Of a stretch of DNA of 64,000 nucleotides, positions 12,166 to 20,875 are shown piece by piece. The stretch is from Nocardioides currus (GTDB lineage: Bacteria; Actinomycetota; Actinomycetes; Propionibacteriales; Nocardioidaceae), in assembly GCF_003057875.1 (NCBI RefSeq), contig NZ_PYXZ01000009.1:62001-126000 (forward strand). The letters are read 5' to 3'. The notes under the pieces are model-generated. The model was not told the origin of the DNA. It was given only the letters and a program-made list of their open reading frames with translations, and ran no database searches. A program made the position numbers and the translations under genes. The number at the start of each line of letters is the position of its first letter. Positions within the stretch are counted from its first letter, which is position 1.

Positions 12166-12798
12166 ATGCGCACCCGCCTCGTCGGCCTCGCCGCCGCCTC
12201 GCTCCTCCCCCTCGCCGCCCTGACGGGCTCGGTCGTCCCCGCCCAGGCCGCGGTCGTCGTCGACTGCGCCGGCGGCGCGGTCACCGTCGACCAGTCGGTC
12301 GAGGACGTCACGGTCACCGGGGTCTGCACGGACATCACGGTCTCGGGCTCCAACTCCGTCGTGACGGTCCCGGACGCGACGAGCCTCACCGTCACCGGCA
12401 GCAACACCACCGTGACCGCCGGTGCGGTGCAGGAGGTCGCGATCAGCGGGTCCAACGTCCGGGTGTCGACGCCGGGCGCCGGCCGCGTCACCGTGAGTGG
12501 GGGCAACTCCCGGGCCGTCGTCGCCGGCACGGTCGGGACCGCGAAGATCACGGAGGCCAACAGCACCGTCAAGGCGGCCACCATCACCACTGGCCTGATC
12601 AAGGCCTCCAACAGCGACCTCGTCGCGACCAGCGGCACCTCCGTGGTCGTGCGCGGCGCCAACAACTCGGTGCGCTACGCCACGCTGCCGAAGCTCACCG
12701 TCGTCGGCGCCAACAACCACGCCAGGGTCACGAAGGGCAAGACCAAGGTCACGGTCAAAGGCCCCAACAACGTGATCCGCGTGAAGAAGAGGGCCTGA
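12166..12798 (+). CDS. Secreted DUF3060-type repeat protein
   Basis: 210 residues. Residues 1-29 form a Sec signal peptide (basic MRTR, hydrophobic LVGLAAASLLPLAALTGSVV, cleavage after AQA). The mature part consists of repeated short strands of the form (V/I)TVSGSNS, LTVTGSNT, VAISGSNV, VTVSGGNS, VVRGANNS, VVGANNH, VKGPNN, spaced by about 20 residues, which is the DUF3060 pattern and probably a right-handed beta-solenoid. The tail is lysine/arginine-rich (GKTKVTVKGPNNVIRVKKRA), which may bind the wall or membrane. The gene converges on pyrC with a two-base gap. Function of the family is unknown. Confidence 0.85.
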   Translation: MRTRLVGLAAASLLPLAALTGSVVPAQAAVVVDCAGGAVTVDQSVEDVTVTGVCTDITVSGSNSVVTVPDATSLTVTGSNTTVTAGAVQEVAISGSNVRVSTPGAGRVTVSGGNSRAVVAGTVGTAKITEANSTVKAATITTGLIKASNSDLVATSGTSVVVRGANNSVRYATLPKLTVVGANNHARVTKGKTKVTVKGPNNVIRVKKRA

Positions 12799-12800
12799 CC

Positions 12801-14069
12801 TCAGGAGGTCAGCGCGCCGTCGCGGACCGTGACGCGTCCGGCGTGCACGGTGTGCACCACCCGGGACGTCAGCGATCGACCGTGCCACGGGTTGTTGCGC
12901 GAGAGCGACACCGAGTCGGCACGGTCGACCGTCACCGACGCCGACGGGTCGACGAGCACGACGTGGGCCGGCGTGCCGACCTCGAGCGACCCGTGGTCCG
13001 TCAGCCCGGCGATGCGGGCCGGCGTGCTCGACATGACGCGAGCGACGTCGGTCCACGCGAGGTCGGGCACCGCGGTCCGGACGACCGCCAGCGCCGTCTC
13101 CAGGCCGATCATCCCGAACGCGGCGTCGACGAAGGCGTGCTCCTTGTCGTGGCGCGCGTGCGGGGCGTGGTCGGTGGCCACGGCGTCGATCGTGCCGTCC
13201 GTCAGCGCGGCGCGCAGCGCCTCCACGTCCTCACCCGGGCGCAGCGGGGGGTTGACCTTGAAGGTGGGGTCGTAGCCCTCGAGCAGGTCGGTGGTGAGCA
13301 GCAGGTGGTGGGGCGTGACCTCGGCCGTGACGTCGATGCCCTGGCCCTTGGCCCACCGGACGACCTCGACAGAGCCGGCCGTGGAGACGTGGGCGATGTG
13401 CACCCGCGAGCCGGTGTGGCGGGCCAGCATCACGTCGCGGGCGACGATCACCTCCTCGGCGATGCCGGGCCAGCCGGGCAGCCCGAGGCGCCCGGACACC
13501 TCGCCCTCGTGGCAACAGGCGGTCGGGCCGGCCAGCGACGGGTCCTGGGCGTGCTGCGACACGACCCCGCCGAACGCCTTGACGTACTCCAGCGCCCGCC
13601 GCATGACCCGCGCGTCGTGGACGCACTTGCCGTCGTCGGAGAACACCCGGACCTTCGCCCGCGAGCGCGCCATCAGCCCGAGCTCGGCCAGCTCCTCGCC
13701 GGCCAGCCCCTTGGTCACTGCGCCGACCGGCTGGACGTCGACCAAGCCGGCCTCGCGGCCCAGGTCGAGCACCCGCAGCGCGGCCTCGGCCGTGTCGGTG
13801 GCCGGCGACGTGTTGGCCATCGCCAGCACGGCGGTGTAGCCGCCGACCGCTGCGGCCCGCGACCCCGTGAGGATCGTCTCGGCGTCCTCGCGCCCCGGCT
13901 CGCGCAGGTGCGTGTGGAGGTCGACCAGGCCCGGCAGCGCGACGAGGCCGTCGGCGTCGAGCACCTCCGCCCCGAGGGGCGGTTCGTCGACCAGCAGGCC
14001 GGCGTCGTCGACGTACAGGTCCTGCGTCTTCTCCCCCAGCACGCTGGCGCCGGTGATGACCAGGGACAT
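12801..14069 (-). CDS. pyrC: Dihydroorotase
   Basis: Zinc enzyme that cyclises carbamoyl aspartate to dihydroorotate. The metal-binding DLHTHLREPG motif is at residues 50-59 and the catalytic region VATDHAPH near residue 300. Length is 422 residues, typical of class I bacterial dihydroorotases. The ATG overlaps the pyrB stop by one base (TGATG). It is the last gene of pyrR-pyrB-pyrC; in many actinobacteria carA would follow soon, but here the next pyr gene is 7.7 kb away. Confidence 0.97.
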   Translation of the reverse strand: MSLVITGASVLGEKTQDLYVDDAGLLVDEPPLGAEVLDADGLVALPGLVDLHTHLREPGREDAETILTGSRAAAVGGYTAVLAMANTSPATDTAEAALRVLDLGREAGLVDVQPVGAVTKGLAGEELAELGLMARSRAKVRVFSDDGKCVHDARVMRRALEYVKAFGGVVSQHAQDPSLAGPTACCHEGEVSGRLGLPGWPGIAEEVIVARDVMLARHTGSRVHIAHVSTAGSVEVVRWAKGQGIDVTAEVTPHHLLLTTDLLEGYDPTFKVNPPLRPGEDVEALRAALTDGTIDAVATDHAPHARHDKEHAFVDAAFGMIGLETALAVVRTAVPDLAWTDVARVMSSTPARIAGLTDHGSLEVGTPAHVVLVDPSASVTVDRADSVSLSRNNPWHGRSLTSRVVHTVHAGRVTVRDGALTS

Positions 14070-14995
14070 CAGGACTCCTCTCCCGCAAGCAGGTGGTAGA
14101 GCACGGCCATGCGCACCGCGAGGCCGCTGGAGACCTGCTCCAGCACGACCGACTGGGCGGCGTCGGCCGCGTCTGCGGCGATCTCGAGGCCGCGGTTCAT
14201 GGGACCGGGGTGGCAGATGGGGGCGTCGGGCCGCAGCAGCCGGAGGCGGTCGCGGGTCAGGCCGTAGCCGACGGTGTACTCCCGCGCGGACGGGAAGTAG
14301 CCGCCCGACATCCGCTCCTTCTGGACCCTCAGCATCATCACGGCGTCGGCGTCGGGCAGCACGTCATCGAGGTCGTACGACGTCGCGAACCCGGCCTCCT
14401 TCGACCACGGCCCGATCCCGCTGGGCATCAGCGTCGGCGGGGCCACGACGGTGACGCGGGCCCCGAGCTTCGTCAGGCACAGCACGTTGGACCGGAACAC
14501 CCGGCTGTGCGTCAGGTCGCCGATGATCGCGACGTGCTTGCCGTCGAGCGAGCCCATCCGCCGCTGGAGTGTGTAGGCGTCGAGCAGCGCCTGCGTCGGG
14601 TGCTCGTGCATGCCGTCCCCGGCGTTGATGACGACCGCGTCGACCCACTCCGAGACCTGCTGGGCGGCGCCGGAGGCGGGGTGGCGGATCACGAGACCGT
14701 CGACGCCCATCGCGCAGACGGTGAGCACGGTGTCGCGCAGCGACTCGCCCTTCGACGCACTCGAGCCCTTGGCCGAGATGTTGATGACGTCGGCCGAGAG
14801 CCACTTGCCGGCGATCTCGAAGGACGAACGGGTGCGCGTCGAGTCCTCGAAGAACATGTTGATCACGGTGCGTCCGCGCAGGGCGGGCAGCTTCTTGACC
14901 TCGCGCCGCTGCACGTCGTGCATGTCTGCGGCGGTCGCGAAGATCTCCTGCACCTGGTCGGCAGAGACGTCGTCGATGGAGAGCAGGTGCTTCAC
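14069..14995 (-). CDS. pyrB: Aspartate carbamoyltransferase catalytic subunit
   Basis: Condenses carbamoyl phosphate and aspartate, the first committed pyrimidine step. The carbamoyl-phosphate loop [10 protein letters not shown] is at residues 51-60, [10 protein letters not shown] near 135, and the aspartate-binding MLRVQKERM segment follows. Length 308 residues. The GTG at 14995 overlaps the pyrR stop (GTGA) and begins [15 protein letters not shown] as in homologues; a longer frame to 15025 would run into pyrR. No regulatory pyrI is present, consistent with control by PyrR. Confidence 0.97.
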   Translation of the reverse strand: MKHLLSIDDVSADQVQEIFATAADMHDVQRREVKKLPALRGRTVINMFFEDSTRTRSSFEIAGKWLSADVINISAKGSSASKGESLRDTVLTVCAMGVDGLVIRHPASGAAQQVSEWVDAVVINAGDGMHEHPTQALLDAYTLQRRMGSLDGKHVAIIGDLTHSRVFRSNVLCLTKLGARVTVVAPPTLMPSGIGPWSKEAGFATSYDLDDVLPDADAVMMLRVQKERMSGGYFPSAREYTVGYGLTRDRLRLLRPDAPICHPGPMNRGLEIAADAADAAQSVVLEQVSSGLAVRMAVLYHLLAGEES

Positions 14996-15531
14996 GAGAT
15001 GGTCACCTCGTCGAGGTCGTCGCACTCGGCGAGGCGGACGCTGACGCGCTCGGCGCGAGCGCTGGGGAGGTTCTTGCCGACGTGGTCGGCGCGGATCGGC
15101 AGCTCGCGGTGGCCGCGGTCGACCAGCACGGCGAGGCGTACGGCGCTGGGCCGGCCCAGGTCCGCCAGCGCGTCGAGCGCCGCGCGGATCGTACGACCGG
15201 AGAACAGCACGTCGTCGACCAGCACCACGATCTTGTCGTCGATGCCGCCGGGCGGGATCACGGTCTTGTGGGCCCGCCTGGTCGGCTGCTTGCGCAGGTC
15301 GTCGCGATACATGGTGACGTCGAGCTCACCGACGTCGACGCCCGAGCCCTCGACGGCGCGGATGCGCTCGGCGATGCGGTGCGCCAGGGGCACGCCGCGG
15401 GTGTGGAGGCCGAGCAGGACGAGGTCGTCGGCGCCCTTGTTGCGCTCGAGGATCTCGTGCGCGATGCGGGTCAGCGCCCGGGCGATGTCACCGGGGTCGA
15501 GCACGATGCGAGGGTCGGCCGCGTCAGTCAT
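14992..15531 (-). CDS. pyrR: PyrR, pyr mRNA-binding regulator / uracil phosphoribosyltransferase
   Basis: 179 residues. The PRPP-binding signature [13 protein letters not shown] is at residues 102-114, with the upstream [10 protein letters not shown] and YRDDL segments typical of PyrR. The protein binds pyr leader RNA when UMP is abundant and usually has weak uracil phosphoribosyltransferase activity. The start at 15531 ([20 protein letters not shown]) has AAGGAGG nine bases upstream within the conserved leader; the upstream in-frame arginine-rich extension was rejected. First gene of pyrR-pyrB-pyrC. Confidence 0.97.
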   Translation of the reverse strand: MTDAADPRIVLDPGDIARALTRIAHEILERNKGADDLVLLGLHTRGVPLAHRIAERIRAVEGSGVDVGELDVTMYRDDLRKQPTRRAHKTVIPPGGIDDKIVVLVDDVLFSGRTIRAALDALADLGRPSAVRLAVLVDRGHRELPIRADHVGKNLPSARAERVSVRLAECDDLDEVTIS

Positions 15532-15539
15532 GGGCCCTG

Positions 15540-15580
15540 ACCTCCTTCTCCGCCTCACAGGACGGATCGTTAAAGGATGT
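15540..15580 (-). promoter_or_regulatory. PyrR-type pyr leader of pyrR-pyrB-pyrC, copy 2
   Basis: Identical over 41 bases to the block at 5093-5133. It holds the same TTTAACGAT, CCGTCC-UGUGA-GGCGG hairpin and AAGGAGG. Outside the block the two leaders diverge at once, so conservation is limited to the regulatory RNA and its promoter. Confidence 0.83.
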
Positions 15581-15602
15581 CGAACGGCGCGACCCTACCA
15601 AC

Positions 15603-15810
15603 GGGCCGACTTCATGGGCGAGTCGTCGACTTCCCGGGGCATGCAAACCCCGGGAAGTCTGGGTTTCCCCGGCTAGCCGGGGAAACCTGAGACGGCCCAC
15701 CGACCCGGGCCGACTTCATGGGCGAGTCGTCGACTTCCCGGGGCATGCAAACCCCGGGAAGTCTGGGTTTCCCCGGCTAGCCGGGGAAACCGGGGACGGC
15801 CCACCGACCC
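15603..15810. repeat. Tandem 104-bp duplication with two strong hairpins per copy
   Basis: Copies at 15603-15706 and 15707-15810 differ at only two positions. Each copy contains (a) a perfect 12-bp stem with an 8-base CATGCAAA loop, arms 15628-15639/15648-15659 and 15732-15743/15752-15763, and (b) a perfect 26-base palindrome at 15662-15687 and 15766-15791. There is no open reading frame of its own. The array occupies nearly the whole gap between the thiolase stop and the pyrR leader. Transcripts in either direction would fold strongly; which gene it serves is unclear. Confidence 0.95.
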
Positions 15811-15828
15811 GGGTCGGCGCTCCGGAAG

Positions 15829-17109
15829 TCAGCGCTCCAGGATCGCGACGACGCCCTGGCCGCCGGCGGCGCAGATGGAGATCAGGGCGCGGCCCTCGCC
15901 CTTCTGCGCCAGCAGCTTCGCGGCGACCGGCACGATCCGGCCGCCGGTCGCGGCGAACGGGTGGGCGGCGGCCAGCGAGGAGCCGTTGACGTTCAGCTTC
16001 GTGCGGTCGATCTCCCCGAGCGGCTCGTCGCGGCCGAGGCGCTCCTTGCAGAACACCGGGTCGGCCCACGCCTTGAGCGTGGAGAGCACGACGGAGGCGA
16101 ACGCCTCGTGGATCTCGTAGTAGTCGAAGTCCTGCAGCGCCAGGCCCTCGCGCTCGAGCATCTCGGACACGGCGTAGGCCGGCGCCATCAGCAGGCCCTC
16201 GTTGCCGGTGACGTAGTCGACGGCGGCGTACTGGTAGGCGGTGATGTAGGCCAGCACCGGCAGGTCGTGCTCCTTCGCCCACTCCTCCGAGGAGAGCAGC
16301 ACGGTCGAGGCGCCGTCGCTGAGCGGGGTCGAGTTGCCCGCCGTCATCGTCGCGGCCTCGCCCTTGCCGAACACCGGCCTGAGCTTCGCGAGCTTCTCGA
16401 CCGTCGAGTCGGGGCGCATGTTGGCGTCGCGCTCAACACCGCGGAACGGCGTCACCAGGTCGTCGTGGAAGCCATCGTCCCAGGACCGGCCGAGGTTCTG
16501 GTGGGAGGCGGCGGCCAGCTCGTCCTGGGCCTCGCGGGTGATGCCCCACTCGAGGGTGGTCAGCGCCTGGTGCTCGCCCATCGACAGGCCTGTGCGCGGC
16601 TCGTTGTTGCTCGGCGGCAGCAGGCCGATGTCGCCGGGGCGGATCCCGGCGAGGGCCTTGAGCTTCCCGACGGTGTCCTTCTGCTGGTTGACCTTGATCA
16701 GCTTCTTGCGCAGGCGCTCGCTGATGGCGATCGGGGCGTCGGAGGTGGTGTCGGTGCCGCCGGCGATCCCGACCTCGATCTGGCCGAGCGCGATCAGGTT
16801 GGCCACGTGGGTGACGGCGGCGAGGCCGGTGCCGCACGCGATCTGCATGTCGGTGGCCGGCGTCAGCGGGCTGAGCCTGGAGCCGAGCACGGTCTCGCGC
16901 GTGAGGTTGAAGTCGCGGCTGTGCTTGACGACCGCGCCGGCCGCGACCATCCCGACCTTCTCGCCCTCGAGGTGGAACCGCTCGACCAGCCCGTCGAGCG
17001 CGGCGGTGAGCATCTCCTGGTTGGACGCGTCGGAGAAGACGGTGTTGGACCGGGCGAACGGGATGCGGTTGCCACCGAGCACGGCGACGCGGCGAGTCGA
17101 GGAATTCAT
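15829..17109 (-). CDS. Acetyl-CoA C-acetyltransferase (thiolase, FadA2/FadI-like)
   Basis: 426-residue thiolase. The acyl-accepting cysteine is in MQIACGTGLAAV, the HEAF motif is present (YEIHEAFASVV), and the C-terminal base lies in SICAAGGQG. The usual GHP loop reads AAAHPFAATGGR, so the glycine is Ala. The start has GGATAGGAG directly upstream. It diverges from fabG-maoC; the same trio (fadA2, fabG4, htdX) stands together in M. tuberculosis Rv0241c-Rv0243, which supports a role in fatty acyl-CoA metabolism. Confidence 0.93.
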   Translation of the reverse strand: MNSSTRRVAVLGGNRIPFARSNTVFSDASNQEMLTAALDGLVERFHLEGEKVGMVAAGAVVKHSRDFNLTRETVLGSRLSPLTPATDMQIACGTGLAAVTHVANLIALGQIEVGIAGGTDTTSDAPIAISERLRKKLIKVNQQKDTVGKLKALAGIRPGDIGLLPPSNNEPRTGLSMGEHQALTTLEWGITREAQDELAAASHQNLGRSWDDGFHDDLVTPFRGVERDANMRPDSTVEKLAKLRPVFGKGEAATMTAGNSTPLSDGASTVLLSSEEWAKEHDLPVLAYITAYQYAAVDYVTGNEGLLMAPAYAVSEMLEREGLALQDFDYYEIHEAFASVVLSTLKAWADPVFCKERLGRDEPLGEIDRTKLNVNGSSLAAAHPFAATGGRIVPVAAKLLAQKGEGRALISICAAGGQGVVAILER

Positions 17110-17180
17110 GCTCCTATCCTTGCCGTTCGACCCCGCGCAGGGAATGCGATGAGCGCCACGTCACGAAATGTGGACACTGA

Positions 17181-17197
17181 GTTACACCACTTGTTAC
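17181..17197. promoter_or_regulatory. GTTAC direct repeat in divergent thiolase/fabG promoter region
   Basis: Two GTTAC pentamers, at 17181-17185 and 17193-17197, lie in the 134-base gap between divergent fatty-acid genes. The same pentamer and its complement cluster upstream of fadA at 22833-22853. A shared regulator is possible but unproven. Confidence 0.35.
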
Positions 17198-17243
17198 AAC
17201 ACTCCCGGACCACCCACCCCACTCCACCGGAGGACCCGCACCC

Positions 17244-18575
17244 ATGAGCGACCGTTACCAGGGCTTCGTCTCGACCCCCCTCGGCAGGCTGCTGGTCAAG
17301 AACCTCGGTCTGCCCAGCCCGACCCGCCTGGAGAGGTACGCCGCCGGCGCACCGCTCGTCACCGGCACCGTCGCGCTGGGCGGCGAGGGCCGCCTGAGCG
17401 GGTCGCTGCCGACCGTCCTCGACGACCTCGACATCGCCTGGAGCCTCCCGACGTCGGGCGAGAAGTACAAGGGCCTGGTCTTCGACGCCACCGGGATCAC
17501 CGACTCCGCAGGTCTCGTCGCGCTCCAAAAGTTCTTCACCCCGCTGCTGCGCAGCCTCGACACCTGCCCCCGCGTCGTCGTCCTCGGCACCACCCCCGAG
17601 TCGCTCACGGGCTCCGAGCGCGTCGCCCAGCGCGCGCTCGAGGGGTTCACCCGCTCGCTCGGCAAGGAGATCGGCCGGGGCGGCACCGTGCAGCTCGTCT
17701 ACGTGGACGAAGGTGCGGACGACGCGATCGCCTCCACGCTCGCGTTCCTGCTCTCCCCCAAGTCGGCGTACGTCTCGGGCCAGGTCGTGCGCATCGGCGC
17801 CCACCAGGAGAAGCAGGCCGGGCCGGTCGCCGACTGGTCGCGCCCGCTCGACGGCAAGGTTGCGCTGGTGACCGGCGCGAGCCGCGGCATCGGCGAGCAG
17901 ATCGCCCGGGTCCTGCACCGTGACGGAGCCACCGTCGTCGGCGTCGACGTCCCGCAGGCGGCCAGCGAGCTCCAGGCGCTGATGCGCGAGCTCGACGGCG
18001 ACCACCTGCTGCTCGACATCACCGCGAAGGACGCGCCGCAGCGCATCGCCCACCACCTCACCACCGGGCACGGCGGCGTCGACGTCGTGGTGCACAACGC
18101 CGGCATCACCCGCGACAAGAAGCTCGCCAACATGGCCGAGGACCGCTGGGCCGGCGTGATCGGCGTCAACCTCACCGCCCCCGAGCGCATCACCCGCCAG
18201 CTGCTCGACGACGGCGTGCTCAACGACAACGGCCGCATCGTCGGGGTCGCGTCGATCGCGGGCATCGCCGGCAACGTCGGCCAGACCAACTACGCCGCCT
18301 CCAAGGCCGGTGTCATCGGTCTCGTCGACTCGCTGGCCGACGACCTCGGGCGCGGGATCACGATCAACGCCGTCGCCCCGGGCTTCATCATCACCGCGAT
18401 GACCGCGGCCGTGCCGTTCGCGACCCGCGAGGTCGGCCAGCGCCTCAACGCGATGAGCCAGGGCGGCCTGCCGGTCGACGTGGCCGAGGCCATCGCCTGG
18501 TTCGCCTCCCCCGGTTCGACGGCCGTCAACGGCAACGTCGTGCGGGTGTGCGGCCAGATGATGCTGGGCGCCTGA
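17244..18575 (+). CDS. 3-oxoacyl-ACP/CoA reductase, high-molecular-weight FabG4 type
   Basis: 443 residues in two parts. Residues about 1-205 are a Rossmann/flavodoxin-like N-terminal domain without a recognisable cofactor motif, characteristic of HMwFabG. Residues about 210-443 are a short-chain dehydrogenase with NAD-binding VTGASRGIGEQIA, NNAG-equivalent VHNAGITRD, and the catalytic S (VASIAGIAG), Y and K of NYAASKAG. Mycobacterial FabG4 is NADH-dependent and acts on acyl-CoAs. A CCGGAGGA ribosome site lies upstream. The maoC start overlaps the stop (TGATG). Confidence 0.94.
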   Translation: MSDRYQGFVSTPLGRLLVKNLGLPSPTRLERYAAGAPLVTGTVALGGEGRLSGSLPTVLDDLDIAWSLPTSGEKYKGLVFDATGITDSAGLVALQKFFTPLLRSLDTCPRVVVLGTTPESLTGSERVAQRALEGFTRSLGKEIGRGGTVQLVYVDEGADDAIASTLAFLLSPKSAYVSGQVVRIGAHQEKQAGPVADWSRPLDGKVALVTGASRGIGEQIARVLHRDGATVVGVDVPQAASELQALMRELDGDHLLLDITAKDAPQRIAHHLTTGHGGVDVVVHNAGITRDKKLANMAEDRWAGVIGVNLTAPERITRQLLDDGVLNDNGRIVGVASIAGIAGNVGQTNYAASKAGVIGLVDSLADDLGRGITINAVAPGFIITAMTAAVPFATREVGQRLNAMSQGGLPVDVAEAIAWFASPGSTAVNGNVVRVCGQMMLGA

Positions 18576-19453
18576 TGGAGACCAGACAGCTCCACGGGAC
18601 ACCCGGTGGGCTGCGGACGCTCGCCCGGGCCGCGTTGCCGGTCCTACCGGTCGTCAACCAGCTGCCGGGCGTGAGGAAGGCGCCGGCCGGTTCGTTCTCG
18701 GGGTTGTCCTTCGCGCGCGCCGGCGCGGAGGTGCAGCGCGCCGACGTCGAGGCGTACGCCGCCGTGTGCGCCTTCCCCCGCAAGGACACCGTCCCCCTGC
18801 CCTACCCGCACCTGCTGGCGTTCCCGCTGCACATGGCGATCATGGCCGACCCGGCGTTCCCCTATGCCGCCATCGGGATGGTCCACCTCGAGAACACCAT
18901 CACCGCCCACCGCGCGATCGGGGTCGGCGAGGTCCTCGACCTGACGACCGCCGTGGGCGCACCCCGCCCGCACGCGAGGGGCGCGCTGCTCGACTTCGTG
19001 ACCAGCGTGACGAGCGGCGACGACGTCGTGTGGGAGTCCGTCTCGACGTACCTGCGCCGCGGCGTGCGGACCGACGGCGAGCCGGACGCGCCGCTGGTCG
19101 TGGGTGACCCGCTCTCCGGCGGGGTGCAGTGGCGACTGCCGGGCGACCTCGGACGCCGCTACGCGGCCGTGTCGGGCGACCACAACCCGATCCACCTCTA
19201 CCCGCTCACGGCCAGGGCGCTCGGCTTCCCGCGCCAGATCGCGCACGGGATGTGGACCCTGGCGCGCTCCGTGGCGGCAATCGAGAACCGGCTGCCCGAC
19301 GCCGTGAGCGTCGAGGTGGCGTTCAGGAAGCCGGTGTTCCTGCCGGGAACGGTGGCCTTCGCCGAGCGGGCCGACGACGGGACGCACACCTTCTCGCTGA
19401 GCAACCCGAGCGACGGCTCGCCGCACCTGGTGGGACGGGCGACGCCCGCCTGA
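18575..19453 (+). CDS. MaoC-like 3-hydroxyacyl-thioester dehydratase (HtdX-like)
   Basis: 292-residue double-hotdog protein. The hydratase 2 motif appears as YAAVSGDHNPIHLYPLTARALGFPRQIAHGMW near residues 190-222, giving the catalytic Asp and His. The N-terminal half is a degenerate hotdog domain. Coupled by TGATG to the FabG4-type reductase, it should dehydrate the 3-hydroxyacyl product of that enzyme. The M. tuberculosis counterpart pair is Rv0242c-Rv0241c. Confidence 0.92.
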   Translation: METRQLHGTPGGLRTLARAALPVLPVVNQLPGVRKAPAGSFSGLSFARAGAEVQRADVEAYAAVCAFPRKDTVPLPYPHLLAFPLHMAIMADPAFPYAAIGMVHLENTITAHRAIGVGEVLDLTTAVGAPRPHARGALLDFVTSVTSGDDVVWESVSTYLRRGVRTDGEPDAPLVVGDPLSGGVQWRLPGDLGRRYAAVSGDHNPIHLYPLTARALGFPRQIAHGMWTLARSVAAIENRLPDAVSVEVAFRKPVFLPGTVAFAERADDGTHTFSLSNPSDGSPHLVGRATPA

Positions 19454-19456
19454 GGA

Positions 19457-20722
19457 TCAGCCGCGCGGGTTGCCGAAGCGGACGGTGGTGACGGTGGTCC
19501 GCGCGGCGATGTTGTCGGGCAGCGACGAGGCGATGCGCGAGGTCATCGGGAAGACGGCGCGGCCCTGGGTGAACGTCGCGGTGGCGGGCGTCCAGGCCCC
19601 GACGTCGGTGATGCCGTCGCCGTCCCAGTCACCCGCGACGGCCAGGTCGCCGGGAACGCCGAGCACCAGCTGCGAGGTCCACGCCTGGCCGCCGGCGTCG
19701 ACCACGCGCAGCGTGAAGGTCGAGGTGGCGGGGTCGTACAACCCGAGGTCGGTCACCCCGTTGCCGTCCCAGTCGCCCGTAACGGGCTGGTCGTCGGCGT
19801 CGCCGAGGACGACGGCGGTCGAGGAGCCGTCGGCCAGCCGCTGGTAGAACGTGCCGACCGAGGAGCGGTAGACGCCGATCTCGTCGGTGCCGTTGCCGTC
19901 CCAGTCCCCGGCGATCGCGCGGTCGGTGGGGACGCCGAAGCCGACCTTGACCACCTTCGTGGCCGTCTTGAGGCGGAACTTCGCCTTCTTCGCGCGCCAG
20001 ACGCCGACGTTGACGGTGCCGTCGCCGTCCCAGTCGCCCAGCACCGGCTCGTCGGTCGCGTTGCCGAAGACCATCACCCGCGCGCCCGCCGGCTCGTTGA
20101 CGACGAACGACGACTTCTTGCCGCGGCGGAAGACCGCCACCTCCGAGATCGCGTCGCCGGTGAAGTCGGCCGCGACCGGGACGTCCACGCAGTTGAACGA
20201 CGTCAGGTCGCCGAAGAAGTAGGGCACGCCGTTGAAGGACGTGGCGACGTCGGTGCCGCCGAGGCGCTCCTCGAAGTGCAGGTGGGCGCCGTGCGAGTTG
20301 CCGGTGTTGCCGACGGTCCCGATGGCCGTGCCCTGGTCGACGCGCTGCCCGGCCGTGACCGTGACGGCGTCCATGTGGCCGTAGACGGTGCTCTCGCCGT
20401 TGCCGTGGTCGATGACGACGTGGTGGCCGTAGCTGCGGGTGCTGGTCGAGTCGGCCGTGGTGACCATGCCCGCGGCCGCCGCGACGACGGTGTCGCCCTC
20501 GTCGCCGGGCCGGTTCCAGTCGATCGCCTTCATCGACGGGGTGTGGCTGCCGCGCGTCGACCCCGTCCACTTCTGCCCGCAGGGGAAGGGCATCTCGTAC
20601 GGCGTCAGCGGGACGGCGTACGCCACCGAACCCGTGACCAGGGTGAGCGACAGGCCGGCGAGTGCGGCGGCCGAGACGAGTGACAGGCGACGTCGGGCAG
20701 GGGTCTTCACGGCGCGGTACAT
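19457..20722 (-). CDS. Secreted M23 (LytM-type) peptidase with FG-GAP-like repeats
   Basis: 421 residues. A signal peptide covers about residues 1-37 (RRRLSLVSAAALAGLSLTLVTGSVAYA). The M23 domain follows, with zinc ligands in STRGSHTPSMKAIDWNRPGD (first His/Asp region), YGHHVVIDHGNG, VYGHM and GNSHGAHLHFE (H-x-H). Most of the remainder is four to five repeats built around GDWDGDGTVNVGVWR, a calcium-binding FG-GAP/VCBS-like beta-propeller. Likely a cell-wall endopeptidase held or oriented by the propeller. The ATG at 20722 is chosen because the signal peptide starts there; the longer frame begins in non-coding sequence. Confidence 0.9.
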   Translation of the reverse strand: MYRAVKTPARRRLSLVSAAALAGLSLTLVTGSVAYAVPLTPYEMPFPCGQKWTGSTRGSHTPSMKAIDWNRPGDEGDTVVAAAAGMVTTADSTSTRSYGHHVVIDHGNGESTVYGHMDAVTVTAGQRVDQGTAIGTVGNTGNSHGAHLHFEERLGGTDVATSFNGVPYFFGDLTSFNCVDVPVAADFTGDAISEVAVFRRGKKSSFVVNEPAGARVMVFGNATDEPVLGDWDGDGTVNVGVWRAKKAKFRLKTATKVVKVGFGVPTDRAIAGDWDGNGTDEIGVYRSSVGTFYQRLADGSSTAVVLGDADDQPVTGDWDGNGVTDLGLYDPATSTFTLRVVDAGGQAWTSQLVLGVPGDLAVAGDWDGDGITDVGAWTPATATFTQGRAVFPMTSRIASSLPDNIAARTTVTTVRFGNPRG

Positions 20723-20875
20723 CTCTCTGCTGGTCGGGCCTCCACGAACCAGAGGCAGGGATGTGGGACCGCGCCGGGGAAGAGTCACAGACGCCACACG
20801 AGTGATCACACGTAACCACGTGGGAGGCGCGCCTGTTCGCGAAATGCCGAGATTCGACCCGATCTGCTGCTAGGT

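Noticed and set aside
14992..15558. Longer PyrR starting at 15558
   Set aside because: The extension MRRRRRSGP would be encoded by the Shine-Dalgarno and hairpin of the leader, and the ATG at 15531 matches family starts.
15603..15810. CRISPR array
   Set aside because: Only two units, directly adjacent, with no unique spacers and no cas genes nearby.
20723..20875. c-di-AMP (ydaO-type) riboswitch before the M23 peptidase
   Set aside because: Such riboswitches often precede actinobacterial wall hydrolases, but I could not find the conserved ydaO core sequences on the minus strand here.
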